Below the pieces are notes generated by a model. That model had not been told where the DNA came from, ran no database searches, and saw only the letters and a program-made list of their open reading frames with translations. The position numbers were made by a program, and so were the translations under genes. Below, one piece after another: positions 28,937 through 38,748 of a stretch of DNA of 64,000 bases. Positions within the stretch are counted from its first letter, which is position 1; every line of letters starts with the position of its first letter. Source of the DNA: Riemerella columbina (GTDB lineage Bacteria; Bacteroidota; Bacteroidia; Flavobacteriales; Weeksellaceae); NCBI RefSeq assembly GCF_030517065.1, contig NZ_CP103950.1:372001-436000 (forward strand), in the 5' to 3' direction.

Positions 28937-30247
28937 ATGAAACCTCGGTATAGACTTTATTTCATTTGGTTTGCGCTATTGTTTGGCGCGCTCATTTCGG
29001 TGCAGGGCTATCTGATTTACCATGTGTGGCAACTTAAGAAATCCGAAACCCAGAGAGAAGTGGCACAACTGCTTAAAAATATGGAGCGAGATTCTGGGAT
29101 TTTTGGGCTCAATTTCAATAGTAATGAAATGGTGGAATTGTTCATTCATAAAAACCAAAAACCAGAGGAGCGCATAGACTTTTCAGCGTTTATGCGGTAT
29201 TTTGAAACTCAGAAAAACAGCATTCGCCCAGCATTGGAGGCGTGGCTTAAGAAAGTATTTGAAAACTAAGGGATAGAAGTAGGTGTTAAGAAAACCTATA
29301 CCTTAGAATGACCAGAGCGGGAGCAAGCGGTGCCAATGCCTCTATTGGTATTTTATGAAACCCAAAGACCCGTAACGGCAGGGCGTGAACTATCCTCAGG
29401 GGTGTGGAATATCAACCAGACCTCTACTAATGATGAGCAACCTCATGAGGATTACAACCTCCACATCATTGCCCGTACCAAAATAGAATATCAAATATTT
29501 AATTTGAATGATGTTTTGCTCTTTAAGATGTTGCCGCTTTTGACGGTTTCCTTGCTGATATTGGTGGCGGTGTTGCTCGTTTTTTATCTTACAATCAAAA
29601 ATTTAGAACGCCAAGCCGAAGAAGCCGCCGCGCTCCACGACCAAGTGGATACCATCTCCCACGAGTTTAAAACCCCTGTGGCTACGCTTAAATTTGGTAT
29701 TAAAAATTTGATGAATACCAACCCAGAAAATACCACCAATTTAGATTTGCTCTATCGGCAAGTGGGCAGGCTGGAAACCTTACTCCATCAGCTCCACGAG
29801 GAGGAAAGCGCACAACAGCCATTTTCGGTGGTGGCGACCACGCTTTGGTTGGAAGACTTTAAAAAAGCCCATACATCGCTGGCGTTGCATTGGGATATTG
29901 CGGTTACTCATCTGCCTGCAATCACGCAAAATGAAGTGGAAACTTTGCTCTCCAATATTTTGGATAATGCCCTAAAATACGGCGGTCAGCATATAGAGGT
30001 GCAACTGAAAACCACAGCGAAAAATGCTTTAAATATCAAAATAAAAGATGATGGCATCGGTATAGCGCCTCACGAGCAAGCCAAGATATTTGATAAATTT
30101 TATCGTATTTCTACGGGAAATTTGCACGTCACCAAAGGTTTAGGCGTAGGGCTTTATATTGTGAAACAAATCGTAGAAAAGTACGGCGGAAGCGTGGTGG
30201 TAGAGAGCGTTCCGAAAGTTGGTACCACATTTAAAATCAACCTATGA
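28937..30247 (+). pseudogene. sensor histidine kinase interrupted by two in-frame stop codons
   Basis: One reading frame of 436 residues encodes a complete kinase, broken by TAA at 29267-29269 and TGA at 29309-29311. Before the stops: a membrane helix at residues 8-30 and part of the sensor domain. After them: the rest of the sensor domain, a second helix near residue 200, phosphoacceptor H242 (TISHEFKTPVA), N box (NILDNALKYG), G1 (KDDGIGI) and G2 (GLGVGLYIVK). The frame is unchanged across the gap. A GTG at 29330 or ATG at 29336 could begin a shortened but catalytically complete protein. Its stop overlaps the regulator start (ATGA). Nonsense mutation or sequence error are both possible. Confidence 0.85.
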
Positions 30248-30939
30248 TGATGTGTAACAGAATTCTTTTAGTGGAAGATGATGAGGATTTTGGAATGATT
30301 CTCAAACAATATTTGGAGTTGAGCGGCTTTGAGGTCGTTTGGGTACCGCAGCCCACGCTGGTGGCAAATTATTTTGCCAATTGGCAGTTTGATATTGGCA
30401 TTTTAGATGTGATGATGCCCGACCTCGATGGGTTTAGTTTGGCAAAAAATATTCTTGAGCGCTTTCCCGATTTTCCTTTTTTGTTCCTTACGGCTAAAAA
30501 TCAGAAAATAGACCGCCTAACAGGGTTGAAAATAGGCGCCGAAGACTACCTCGCCAAGCCCTGCGAACCCGAAGAGCTGGTGCTAAGGTTAAAAAATATT
30601 CTAAAAAGAACGCAGCGCCTGCCGATGTCTTCTGTTCGTATAGGGCGCTATGAACTTTGCAGAGAAAGCCACCAACTCAAAAGCGCTAACCAAGTGCAAC
30701 GGCTCACCCAAAAGGAGTTAGAAATTTTGATGTTTTTGCTGCGGCATAACCATACTTTGGTCACGAAGGAGAGTATTTTAGCGCAGTTTTGGGATGAGGT
30801 AGATTATTTCTCGGCACGGAGTTTAGATGTGTTCATCAGTCGGTTGCGTAAATATTTCCACGAAGAACCCACCGTGGAGATTCGCTCTGTGCGTGGGGTA
30901 GGCTATCAGGTGGATTTTCCTCTGGATGAGGTGGGGTGA
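30244..30939 (+). CDS. OmpR-family response regulator
   Basis: 231 residues. Receiver with phosphoacceptor D55 (ILDVMMPDLDG), T in FLTAKN and K in DYLAKPC, then a winged-helix domain (RLTQKELEILMFLL to VRGVGYQVDF). Three ATG codons in a row begin the gene; the first gives an ATGA overlap with the kinase stop. Similar to the regulator at 11789 in size and layout but clearly a separate paralogue. Divergent from the TonB-dependent receptor gene, a plausible target. Confidence 0.93.
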   Translation: MMMCNRILLVEDDEDFGMILKQYLELSGFEVVWVPQPTLVANYFANWQFDIGILDVMMPDLDGFSLAKNILERFPDFPFLFLTAKNQKIDRLTGLKIGAEDYLAKPCEPEELVLRLKNILKRTQRLPMSSVRIGRYELCRESHQLKSANQVQRLTQKELEILMFLLRHNHTLVTKESILAQFWDEVDYFSARSLDVFISRLRKYFHEEPTVEIRSVRGVGYQVDFPLDEVG

Positions 30940-30950
30940 AAAGTTGGAGT

Positions 30951-30988
30951 AAAAAAACTCTGGCGCAGCACGAAGTGCTGCGCCAGAG
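30951..30988 (-). terminator. terminator of the ctlX gene
   Basis: Fourteen-base-pair perfect stem CTCTGGCGCAGCAC/GTGCTGCGCCAGAG with a GAA loop. On the minus strand it is followed by seven T. It may also stop plus-strand transcripts from the regulator gene, though the T tract there is poor. Confidence 0.88.
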
Positions 30989-31013
30989 GAGGTTCTTTTA
31001 TTTCTATTTCCTT

Positions 31014-31934
31014 TTATCTTGGCAAAAAGACCTCTGCCAGCATACATCTGGCACTGCCGCCGCCATTGGTTTCTATGGTATGGAGGTCGGCATAGAGAAT
31101 TTCGGAATATTGCTCTATGCGTGCAATTTGCTCAGCGGTGAGTGATTGGTATGCACTTTGGCTCATCACCAAGAAAGTTTTGCCCTCTTGGTTGCGCACC
31201 TGGAGCATATTGCCTGCAAAATTTTGCATCTGCGATTCGGAAATTTCTATGATGTCTTTTCCTGTATTTTTGAGGCTTTCCACCACATTTTGACGATCTT
31301 GAACATCATCAATACAATCTAAACAAATCACAGCAAAGCGGTCGGCTACGCACATCATCACATTGGTATGGTAGATAGGCAACCTTTCGTTTCCTGCAGT
31401 TTGGAAGGAGTGGAAAACCACTGGCGTATAGTTGAATTTCTCGCAAAATTCACGGAAAAGTCCTTCATCTAATCTTAAAGATAAGGAACCATAAGCTATG
31501 CGATGCTCGTGGTCAAAAATCATACTGCCTGTACCTTCTAAAAACTTTTGGTCTTGCTCGGCAGCGGTAAGGTCAACCAATTCCTTCACTTGGAAGCCTT
31601 GATTTTTTAAATCTTCTATGATGTCCATTCGGCGTTCATCACGGCGGTTAGGAGCATACATAGGGTAGAGCACCACGGTACCATCAGCCCCAAAACTAAC
31701 CCAGTTGTTAGGGAAAATAGAATCTGGCGTGTGCGGTTCTAAGGTATCTTTTACGGTAATCACTTGGATGCCTTTATCCCGAAGTTTGGCTACAAAATTT
31801 TGAAATTCCTCTAAGGCTTGGCTTTGGGTGCTGGCGTCCTCGGAGTTGACTTGAAAATAATTGTTCTGAGCCGTTTGGGCATTATAGCCAAAAGCGATGG
31901 GCTCTATCATTAAAACGGTGGAAGTGGCTTGCAT
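31014..31934 (-). CDS. ctlX: citrulline utilization hydrolase CtlX family (amidinotransferase fold)
   Basis: 306 residues. Fold motifs are PDSIFPNNWVSF near residue 70, EGTGSMIFDHEHRIAY near 135, YHTNVMM with the catalytic histidine near 190 and the C-terminal nucleophile cysteine in GGGSARCMLAE near 299. CtlX-type enzymes are guanidine/ureido-group hydrolases related to arginine deiminase and DDAH; the exact substrate is not proven here. It lies 34 bases after the ABC-F gene on the same strand and ends in a strong terminator. A second member of the superfamily is at 62831. Confidence 0.87.
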   Translation of the reverse strand: MQATSTVLMIEPIAFGYNAQTAQNNYFQVNSEDASTQSQALEEFQNFVAKLRDKGIQVITVKDTLEPHTPDSIFPNNWVSFGADGTVVLYPMYAPNRRDERRMDIIEDLKNQGFQVKELVDLTAAEQDQKFLEGTGSMIFDHEHRIAYGSLSLRLDEGLFREFCEKFNYTPVVFHSFQTAGNERLPIYHTNVMMCVADRFAVICLDCIDDVQDRQNVVESLKNTGKDIIEISESQMQNFAGNMLQVRNQEGKTFLVMSQSAYQSLTAEQIARIEQYSEILYADLHTIETNGGGSARCMLAEVFLPR

Positions 31935-31968
31935 TCGTTCTATATTAACAAAGATGAGGTTAAAAAAA

Positions 31969-33636
<1,668 letters not shown>

Positions 33637-33708
33637 TTATAATGTAACCCATCTCAAATATCAGCCTTAAAAAATAGATTGGTATAAAAATTGGAGGGAG
33701 TTTTAAAG

Positions 33709-34167
33709 ATGAAGATTCAAAAGACAGTAAACATCCTTAATAAAAGAGCTCGTTTTGAATACGAGATTTTGGATCAGTTGGAAGCGGGCATCGTGCTCAC
33801 GGGTACGGAGATTAAGGCGCTGCGCTCCTCTAAAGCGTCTATTACTGAGAGTTTTTGTCAGTTTATAGAAGGGGAGTTGTACATTATCAATATGACTATA
33901 GATGAGTATAAATTAGGAACTTTCTATAATCATAAAATAAAACGCGAGCGGAAATTGCTCCTCCACAAGCAAGAGTTAGAGAAATGGGAGAAGAAGATGA
34001 AAGATGTGGGGAATACCATTGTGCCGCTAAAACTCTATATCAACGACCGTGGCAAGGCTAAACTCCAAATCGCTTTAGCCCGTGGTAAGAAGCTTTTTGA
34101 TAAAAGACAGAGCATTAAGGATAGAGATAATAAAAGGCAGTTGGAGCGTATCATAAAAAAAAGTTAA
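33709..34167 (+). CDS. smpB: SsrA-binding protein SmpB
   Basis: 152 residues from ATG 33709; the frame is also open from a TTG at 33691, but MKIQKTVNILNKRARFEYEI is the usual N-terminus. Motifs GTEIKALRSSKASI, YNHKIKRERKLLLHK and the basic C-terminal tail (KLFDKRQSIKDRDNKRQ) are clear. SmpB escorts tmRNA to stalled ribosomes. The tmRNA gene itself is not in the window. Confidence 0.96.
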   Translation: MKIQKTVNILNKRARFEYEILDQLEAGIVLTGTEIKALRSSKASITESFCQFIEGELYIINMTIDEYKLGTFYNHKIKRERKLLLHKQELEKWEKKMKDVGNTIVPLKLYINDRGKAKLQIALARGKKLFDKRQSIKDRDNKRQLERIIKKS

Positions 34168-34183
34168 AAAAAAATTAAAAAAC

Positions 34184-34215
34184 TTTGCCAGAAAGAAAAA
34201 TTTGTATTTATTTTG
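34184..34215 (+). promoter_or_regulatory. promoter of the OmpA-family gene
   Basis: TTTG at 34184-34187 and TATTTTG at 34209-34215, 21 bases apart; the -7 box is one T short of consensus. An ATG follows 29 bases later. Confidence 0.6.
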
Positions 34216-34244
34216 CATAATCAATTATTTAATCATTTAATTCT

Positions 34245-35690
34245 ATGAAAAATCTAAAATTAGGAATTTCAGCATTAGCATTAGCTGTAGCGACTACAGT
34301 GTCTGCACAGACGACCAGCAACCCGTGGTTAATCGGAGTTGGTGCTCACGGTGTAAACCATGTAGCAGCAGGCGGTAATGCAGGAGATGTTATTAAAACA
34401 GCGTTCTCAGGTAAAGATTTGTATAATATTAACAATTATACAATCACACCACCACTTTCAAAATTAACAGTGGCGAGAAATTTAGGAAAAGCTTTAGTTA
34501 TCGACTGGCAAACTTCCGTAGGGAATGTTGATAACAAAAGAGTAGGAATGGACAAAGAATTTATGTTGATGACTGGTCTTGGTCTTCAGCTTAAAATTGC
34601 TGGTCTTTTCGGAAACGAAGAATTATGGTTTGACCCATATGTGAGAGTAGGTGCTAACTACTTAAGACACGATTACTCTGGTGTAGCTGCTGCTGTAAAT
34701 GATAAAAACGAAAATATCGGTAAAAATCACTTTGCTTTAGCTACAGGTTTAGGTACTAACATTTGGTTAACTAAAAACTTTGGTTTAGGTATCCAAGGAG
34801 ACTATGTATCTACACCAACAGATAACTCAAGCATTGCTAACTTCTGGCAAGCTTCTGCTACTTTAAACTTTAGATTTGGTAACAATGATAGAGATAAAGA
34901 TGGCGTACTTGATAAAGATGACCTTTGCCCAGATACTCCAGGTTTAGTAGAGTTCCAAGGATGTCCTGATACTGATGGTGATGGCGTTCCAGATAAAGAT
35001 GATAACTGTCCAGATGTAGCCGGACCAGTAGATAACAATGGTTGTCCTTGGCCAGATACTGATGGAGATGGTGTTCTTGACAAAGACGATGCTTGTGTAG
35101 ATGTTGCAGGTCCTGCTGAAAACAACGGTTGTCCTTGGCCAGATACTGATGGAGATGGTGTTCTTGATAAAGATGATAAATGTCCAAATGTACCAGGTTT
35201 AGCTGAATACCAAGGATGTCCTAAGCCACAAGAAGCTTTCGCTTTAGAAGCTACAGGAGCTCTTAAAGGTATCTTCTTTAACTTTAACAAGGCTTCTATC
35301 AGACCAGAGTCTAACGGTAAATTAGACCAAGCGGCTGAAATCATCAAATCTTCTAACGGTGGTACTTTCTTAGTAACAGGTCACACTGATGCTAAAGGTA
35401 ACGCTAACTACAACTTAAAACTTTCAAGAGAAAGAGCTGCAGCTGTAGTATCTGCTTTAGAAGCAAGAGGTGTTAACGGTGCTCAGTTAAAATCAAGAGG
35501 TGTAGGTGCTACAGAAGCTAAAGTTCCTGCTACAGCATCTGACGCTGAAAGAATGGCTGACAGAAAAGTAGTAGTATCTGCGGTAAGTGGTGCTGCTTGG
35601 GAAGCTCTTGAGAAATCTGACCTTCCAGTTGTTAAGAAAAAAGTAGTTAAAAAATCTACTAAAAAAGCAACAAAAAGAAGAAGAAAATAA
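34245..35690 (+). CDS. OmpA family outer membrane protein with thrombospondin type 3 repeats
   Basis: 481 residues. Signal peptide (about 1-21), an eight-stranded-barrel-like N-domain to ~205, four calcium-binding type 3 repeats at ~208-325 (DxDxDGVxDxDD units each ending near GCP), then an OmpA peptidoglycan-binding domain (IFFNFNKASIRPES, VTGHTDAKGNANYN, LSRERAAAV). It ends with an unusual lysine/arginine-rich tail after residue ~455 (KKKVVKKSTKKATKRRRK). Such proteins tie the outer membrane to peptidoglycan and are among the most abundant in this group. It is flanked by a promoter (34184) and terminator (35711), so monocistronic. Confidence 0.93.
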   Translation: MKNLKLGISALALAVATTVSAQTTSNPWLIGVGAHGVNHVAAGGNAGDVIKTAFSGKDLYNINNYTITPPLSKLTVARNLGKALVIDWQTSVGNVDNKRVGMDKEFMLMTGLGLQLKIAGLFGNEELWFDPYVRVGANYLRHDYSGVAAAVNDKNENIGKNHFALATGLGTNIWLTKNFGLGIQGDYVSTPTDNSSIANFWQASATLNFRFGNNDRDKDGVLDKDDLCPDTPGLVEFQGCPDTDGDGVPDKDDNCPDVAGPVDNNGCPWPDTDGDGVLDKDDACVDVAGPAENNGCPWPDTDGDGVLDKDDKCPNVPGLAEYQGCPKPQEAFALEATGALKGIFFNFNKASIRPESNGKLDQAAEIIKSSNGGTFLVTGHTDAKGNANYNLKLSRERAAAVVSALEARGVNGAQLKSRGVGATEAKVPATASDAERMADRKVVVSAVSGAAWEALEKSDLPVVKKKVVKKSTKKATKRRRK

Positions 35691-35710
35691 TTAAATTTTC
35701 CTCATAAAAG

Positions 35711-35743
35711 AAAAACGCTCTCAGTTATTGAGGGCGTTTTTTT
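35711..35743 (+). terminator. terminator of the OmpA-family gene
   Basis: ACGCTCTCA/TGAGGGCGT stem (one G-U pair), 5-base loop, A tract before and T tract after. Confidence 0.88.
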
Positions 35744-35786
35744 ATAAAAAATGATTATTTTTGTAACTTAAAAATAAAGATCAATT

Positions 35787-36527
35787 ATGGGACGCGCATT
35801 TGAATATCGTAAAGCTTCTAAAATGGCCAGATGGGATAAAATGGCTAAAACTTTTTCTAAAATCGGGAAGGATATTGCTCTGGCAGTAAAAGCTGGAGGT
35901 CCCGATCCAGACTCTAACCCCGCCCTTAGAAGGTGTATCCAAAACGCCAAAGGGGCGAATATGCCAAAAGATAATGTAGAAAGAGCCATCAAAAAAGCCA
36001 GTGGCGCAGATGCTGAAAATTACGAAGAGGTGACCTATGAAGGCTATGGACAAGGCGGTGTGGCTTTCTTTGTGGAGTGTACCACCAATAATCCAACCAG
36101 AACTGTGGCTAATGTAAGGGCTATTTTTAATAAATTTGATGGTAACCTCGGTAAAAATGGAGAGCTTTCGTTTTTGTTTGACAGAAAGGGAATCTTCACG
36201 ATTGATAAATCTTTAATCACGATGGATTGGGAGGATTTTGAAATGGAAATGATAGATGGCGGTGCAGAAGAAATTGATACTGATGATAGCGAAGTGATGA
36301 TCACCACAGCATTTGAGGACTTTGGTTCACTTTCTCATAAATTAGATGAGTTGGGAATAGAGGTGCAGAATGCAGAACTCCAGCGAATTCCTAACAGTAG
36401 TAAATCGGTTTCGGAAGAACAGTTCCAAGCCAATATGAAAATGCTACAACGCTTTGAGGAAGATGATGATGTGCAGAATGTTTTCCACAATATGGAGATG
36501 ACAGATGAGATGATGCAGTCGCTATAA
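35787..36527 (+). CDS. YebC/PmpR family DNA-binding regulator
   Basis: 246 residues. N-terminus GRAFEYRKASKMARWDKMAK, the NPALRRCIQNAKGANMPKDNVERAIKKA block and YEGYGQGGVAFFVE are typical of YebC (TACO1-like). Family members act as transcriptional regulators or as translation factors for proline stretches. Promoter-like TATTTTTG at 35756-35763, terminator at 36548. Confidence 0.94.
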   Translation: MGRAFEYRKASKMARWDKMAKTFSKIGKDIALAVKAGGPDPDSNPALRRCIQNAKGANMPKDNVERAIKKASGADAENYEEVTYEGYGQGGVAFFVECTTNNPTRTVANVRAIFNKFDGNLGKNGELSFLFDRKGIFTIDKSLITMDWEDFEMEMIDGGAEEIDTDDSEVMITTAFEDFGSLSHKLDELGIEVQNAELQRIPNSSKSVSEEQFQANMKMLQRFEEDDDVQNVFHNMEMTDEMMQSL

Positions 36528-36547
36528 AATAGCTTTAAATACAATGA

Positions 36548-36582
36548 TAAAGCCGCTTCTTTTTGAAACGGCTTTATTTTTT
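36548..36582 (+). terminator. terminator of the yebC-family gene
   Basis: TAAAGCCG/CGGCTTTA stem with a 13-base loop and a downstream T-rich run; it may serve the convergent osmC gene too. Confidence 0.75.
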
Positions 36583-36601
36583 ATCACGATGAAACCACGC
36601 G

Positions 36602-37033
36602 TTAAATAGGCTTGACCAACTTGGTGCCATTCACGGTAACCTCATAACTAATGGTCACTTTCGGTTCTAAAGTTTTAGACACGGAGCAATATTTTTCAAA
36701 CGATAGTTGGGCGGCTTTTTCCGCTTTTTGAAGGTCAATATCGCCTTCTAATATAAAGTGAACCAAAATACTTTTGAAAGGTTTGGCTTCATCTTCAGGG
36801 ATGCGTTCGCCCTCCACTTCGGCTTTAAAGCTCGTGATGTTTTGGCGTTGCTTTTTGAGGATGTTCACCATATCGATGCCGCTGCAGCCTGCCACTGCCA
36901 TCAGCAAACTTTCCATTGGCGAAACGCCTTTGGCATCAGGTTGAGAAGTGTTGTCTAATAGAATTTTGTTGCCAGCGGCGTTTTGACCTTCAAAAAGAAA
37001 ATCATCATTAAGTCTATTGAGTGTAATTTTCAT
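36602..37033 (-). CDS. OsmC family peroxiredoxin-like protein
   Basis: 143 residues. The two active cysteines of the OsmC/Ohr fold are present: AVAGCSGIDMVNIL near residue 50 and the YCSVSKTL cysteine near 115. These reduce organic hydroperoxides using a thiol donor; which OsmC subfamily is not clear. A TAACTTTA near -7 box lies at 37060-37067 upstream. Confidence 0.9.
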   Translation of the reverse strand: MKITLNRLNDDFLFEGQNAAGNKILLDNTSQPDAKGVSPMESLLMAVAGCSGIDMVNILKKQRQNITSFKAEVEGERIPEDEAKPFKSILVHFILEGDIDLQKAEKAAQLSFEKYCSVSKTLEPKVTISYEVTVNGTKLVKPI

Positions 37034-37343
37034 AAAACTAAAATTTTAAAAATAAAAGGTAAAGTTACAACTATTTTCTAAAATAAAGATGATAACATAT
37101 TCAAAAGGGGGCTGTTTGGCGGGAGGCTCCTCGCTTAGATGAAAAAAGTAAATTAAAAACCACTTCTGATAAGCGTCATAAAGAAGAGTAAAACTGGTAT
37201 TGATTAAAATTTGAAAGGGAATTTAAATCGTGTTTAATGCTTTCAAAATTGATAAAATTAGCGCGGATTACCCAATAAATTAAAGAATTTTTCTTTGTGG
37301 TTCAAAATTTTATTGTAATTTTAACCTTTTAAAATCAATAAAA
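37034..37343. other. 310-base gene-free gap
   Basis: AT-rich. It holds the putative osmC -7 box (TAACTTTA, 37060-37067, minus) and, at its right end, TTTG at 37294-37297 with TAATTTTA at 37316-37323 (18-base gap), a likely promoter for the lipoprotein gene. Nothing else recognised. Confidence 0.5.
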
Positions 37344-37808
37344 ATGAGAGTATTTTTGCTATGCATCGCTTTATTTGCAATGGTAGGATGTCAGAATAAT
37401 GAAAAAATTTCGGATGTGATTCCAGAAAAAAGAGATACGGTAACCGTGGTGGAATCGGAAGAGAATCAAGGTGTCAATGCTACGAATACACCAGCCCAAT
37501 CTTCGGAAAAAACGGCGGACAAGGTGGTTTTTACTCAAGGTAACCACGCGATTATAACTTTTAACACTGTTTCTAATGTTGGTGTGGCGCATCTCAATAA
37601 TACAGAATATGCACTCAACCAAATGGAGTTTGCGGAGGATACCTATACGATTTCGGGTAAAAAAATTAAAATAGTAGCAGAAAATGGCGATTTCTATACA
37701 GATGCCAAAGGGTGCACGGTGGGAACTTTTCCAGAAGTAACAGTGGAGGTTGGTACGCAACAGCAAACCCTCAAAAATGTGAAAGTGCAAGATTGTAGCA
37801 GTTTGTAA
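37344..37808 (+). CDS. hypothetical lipoprotein, possibly MliC-like
   Basis: 154 residues. Lipoprotein signal with lipobox (LLCIALFAMVGC, Cys16), a low-complexity acidic linker to ~residue 65, then a compact domain (ITFNTVSNVGVAHLNNTEYALNQM...TISGKKIKIVAENGDFYTDAKGC) ending in a Cys pair (YTDAKGC ... VQDC). The strand pattern is reminiscent of MliC/PliC lysozyme inhibitors but the key motif is not exact, so this is a weak guess. Confidence 0.75.
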   Translation: MRVFLLCIALFAMVGCQNNEKISDVIPEKRDTVTVVESEENQGVNATNTPAQSSEKTADKVVFTQGNHAIITFNTVSNVGVAHLNNTEYALNQMEFAEDTYTISGKKIKIVAENGDFYTDAKGCTVGTFPEVTVEVGTQQQTLKNVKVQDCSSL

Positions 37809-38214
37809 AATGATACTATTTTTAAATAGATACTAGATAAGTCACTATATTTTTTAGTGATTTATTTTTTTGTCTTGTTAAAATAAAAATTTAGATATAA
37901 ATTATAGTCACTTAAATTAAAATAACAAAACTATAGATATTGCATCTGTAAAAGGTTAGTTTTATGTGAAATGTTTTGTGTATTCAAAATAATATTTTAT
38001 ATTTGCTACGAAAGTATATTTTATAGAAAGCAATAAGTTTAGGTATGGATAGCTCAATTGATGTACTTATGAATCTATCAGTTGATAATATGAAAAATTC
38101 TAAATAATTGTTTTTTTATTTTTTACTTTTAAGGAGATGATTAAATTTTAGAAAAAATGTCCAAATCTTCTTTAATAGTGTTGTGCTATAAATGGGGTGA
38201 AAAATAAAATTATC
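37809..38214. other. 400-base AT-rich leader and gap with two micro-frames
   Basis: Very AT-rich. After the strong promoter at 37975-38005 come a 20-codon frame at 38045-38107 (starts MDSSIDVLMNL) and a 16-codon frame at 38157-38207 (starts MSKSSLIVLC), then the cysteine-rich gene at 38215. Whether either micro-frame is translated cannot be told. AAGGAG at 38131-38136 is one of the few Shine-Dalgarno-like strings, but it sits before no long frame. Confidence 0.5.
37975..38005 (+). promoter_or_regulatory. near-consensus Bacteroidota promoter
   Basis: TTTG at 37975-37978, exactly 19 bases, TATATTTG at 37998-38005. Predicted start near 38012, giving a leader of about 200 bases before the cysteine-rich gene. 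Confidence 0.8.
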
Positions 38215-38667
38215 ATGAAAAAAATATTTTTTTTAAGTTATTAGTTGTATTGTTATTTAGTACTACTTTAAGTGCAAAAGGGGGGAGGTCTGCCAGAGTT
38301 TCCAGAATATTCTCCTGTAATGAATTTAGGAGGCGGGTGTGAGGCGGACTGTTTTTTGAGTTCATGTAGTGGGCAGGGGATGTGCTTGTGCTCATGCAGA
38401 TGGTTTTCTTGTAAGTGTGTGATTAATAAGGAGGAACCCGCGCCAGAGGAGTTTGTTTCTATGAATAAGGAACAATATGAGAGAACTAAAGAGTTAGCGG
38501 AATTTATAAGAGGGTTAAAGACAGAAGAAACAGATAGAGTCTATATTTCTTTATCCAATATGGTTAGAGCTCTTAGGGATAGAAATAAAACGGATTTTTC
38601 TAACTATAGAAAAGAATATTTAAATAATATTCAAAGTATGAGTGATAATAATAAAAAAAGTGCTTAA
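38215..38667 (+). pseudogene. small secreted cysteine-rich protein, reading frame disturbed in two homopolymers
   Basis: From ATG 38215 a signal peptide is spread over two frames. One base more in the A/T-rich run (A7 38218-38224 or T8 38227-38234) gives a normal KLLVVLLFSTTLSAKG signal. One G fewer in the G6 run (38280-38285) then joins it to GGGLPEFPEYSP. The mature part (~130 residues) has eight cysteines in a 27-residue stretch around 38337-38417 (spacing C3CC4C-type, ending CLCSC and CKC), followed by an acidic/basic helical region. I know no family for it. As written, only the part from 38272 (GTG) onward is open. It lies 81 bases upstream of the GLPGLI gene. Confidence 0.6.
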
Positions 38668-38748
38668 CAATTATTTTATTAAAGTTGGGGCATTGGAGAG
38701 AATTTAACTTTTTATCAAATTATTCTTAATAACTATTAATTCAAAAAT

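Noticed and set aside
29267-29311. Stop-codon reassignment or selenocysteine/pyrrolysine read-through in the kinase
   Set aside because: TAA and TGA end many normal genes in this window, no recoding hairpin is obvious, and two different stops would both need recoding.
34802-35347. Minus-strand 181-codon frame across the OmpA repeats
   Set aside because: Shadow of the calcium-binding repeats in the real gene; composition and lack of start signals argue against it.
37344-37808. Confident call as a lysozyme inhibitor (MliC)
   Set aside because: The strand pattern is suggestive, but the diagnostic motif is not present exactly, so only a tentative note was kept.
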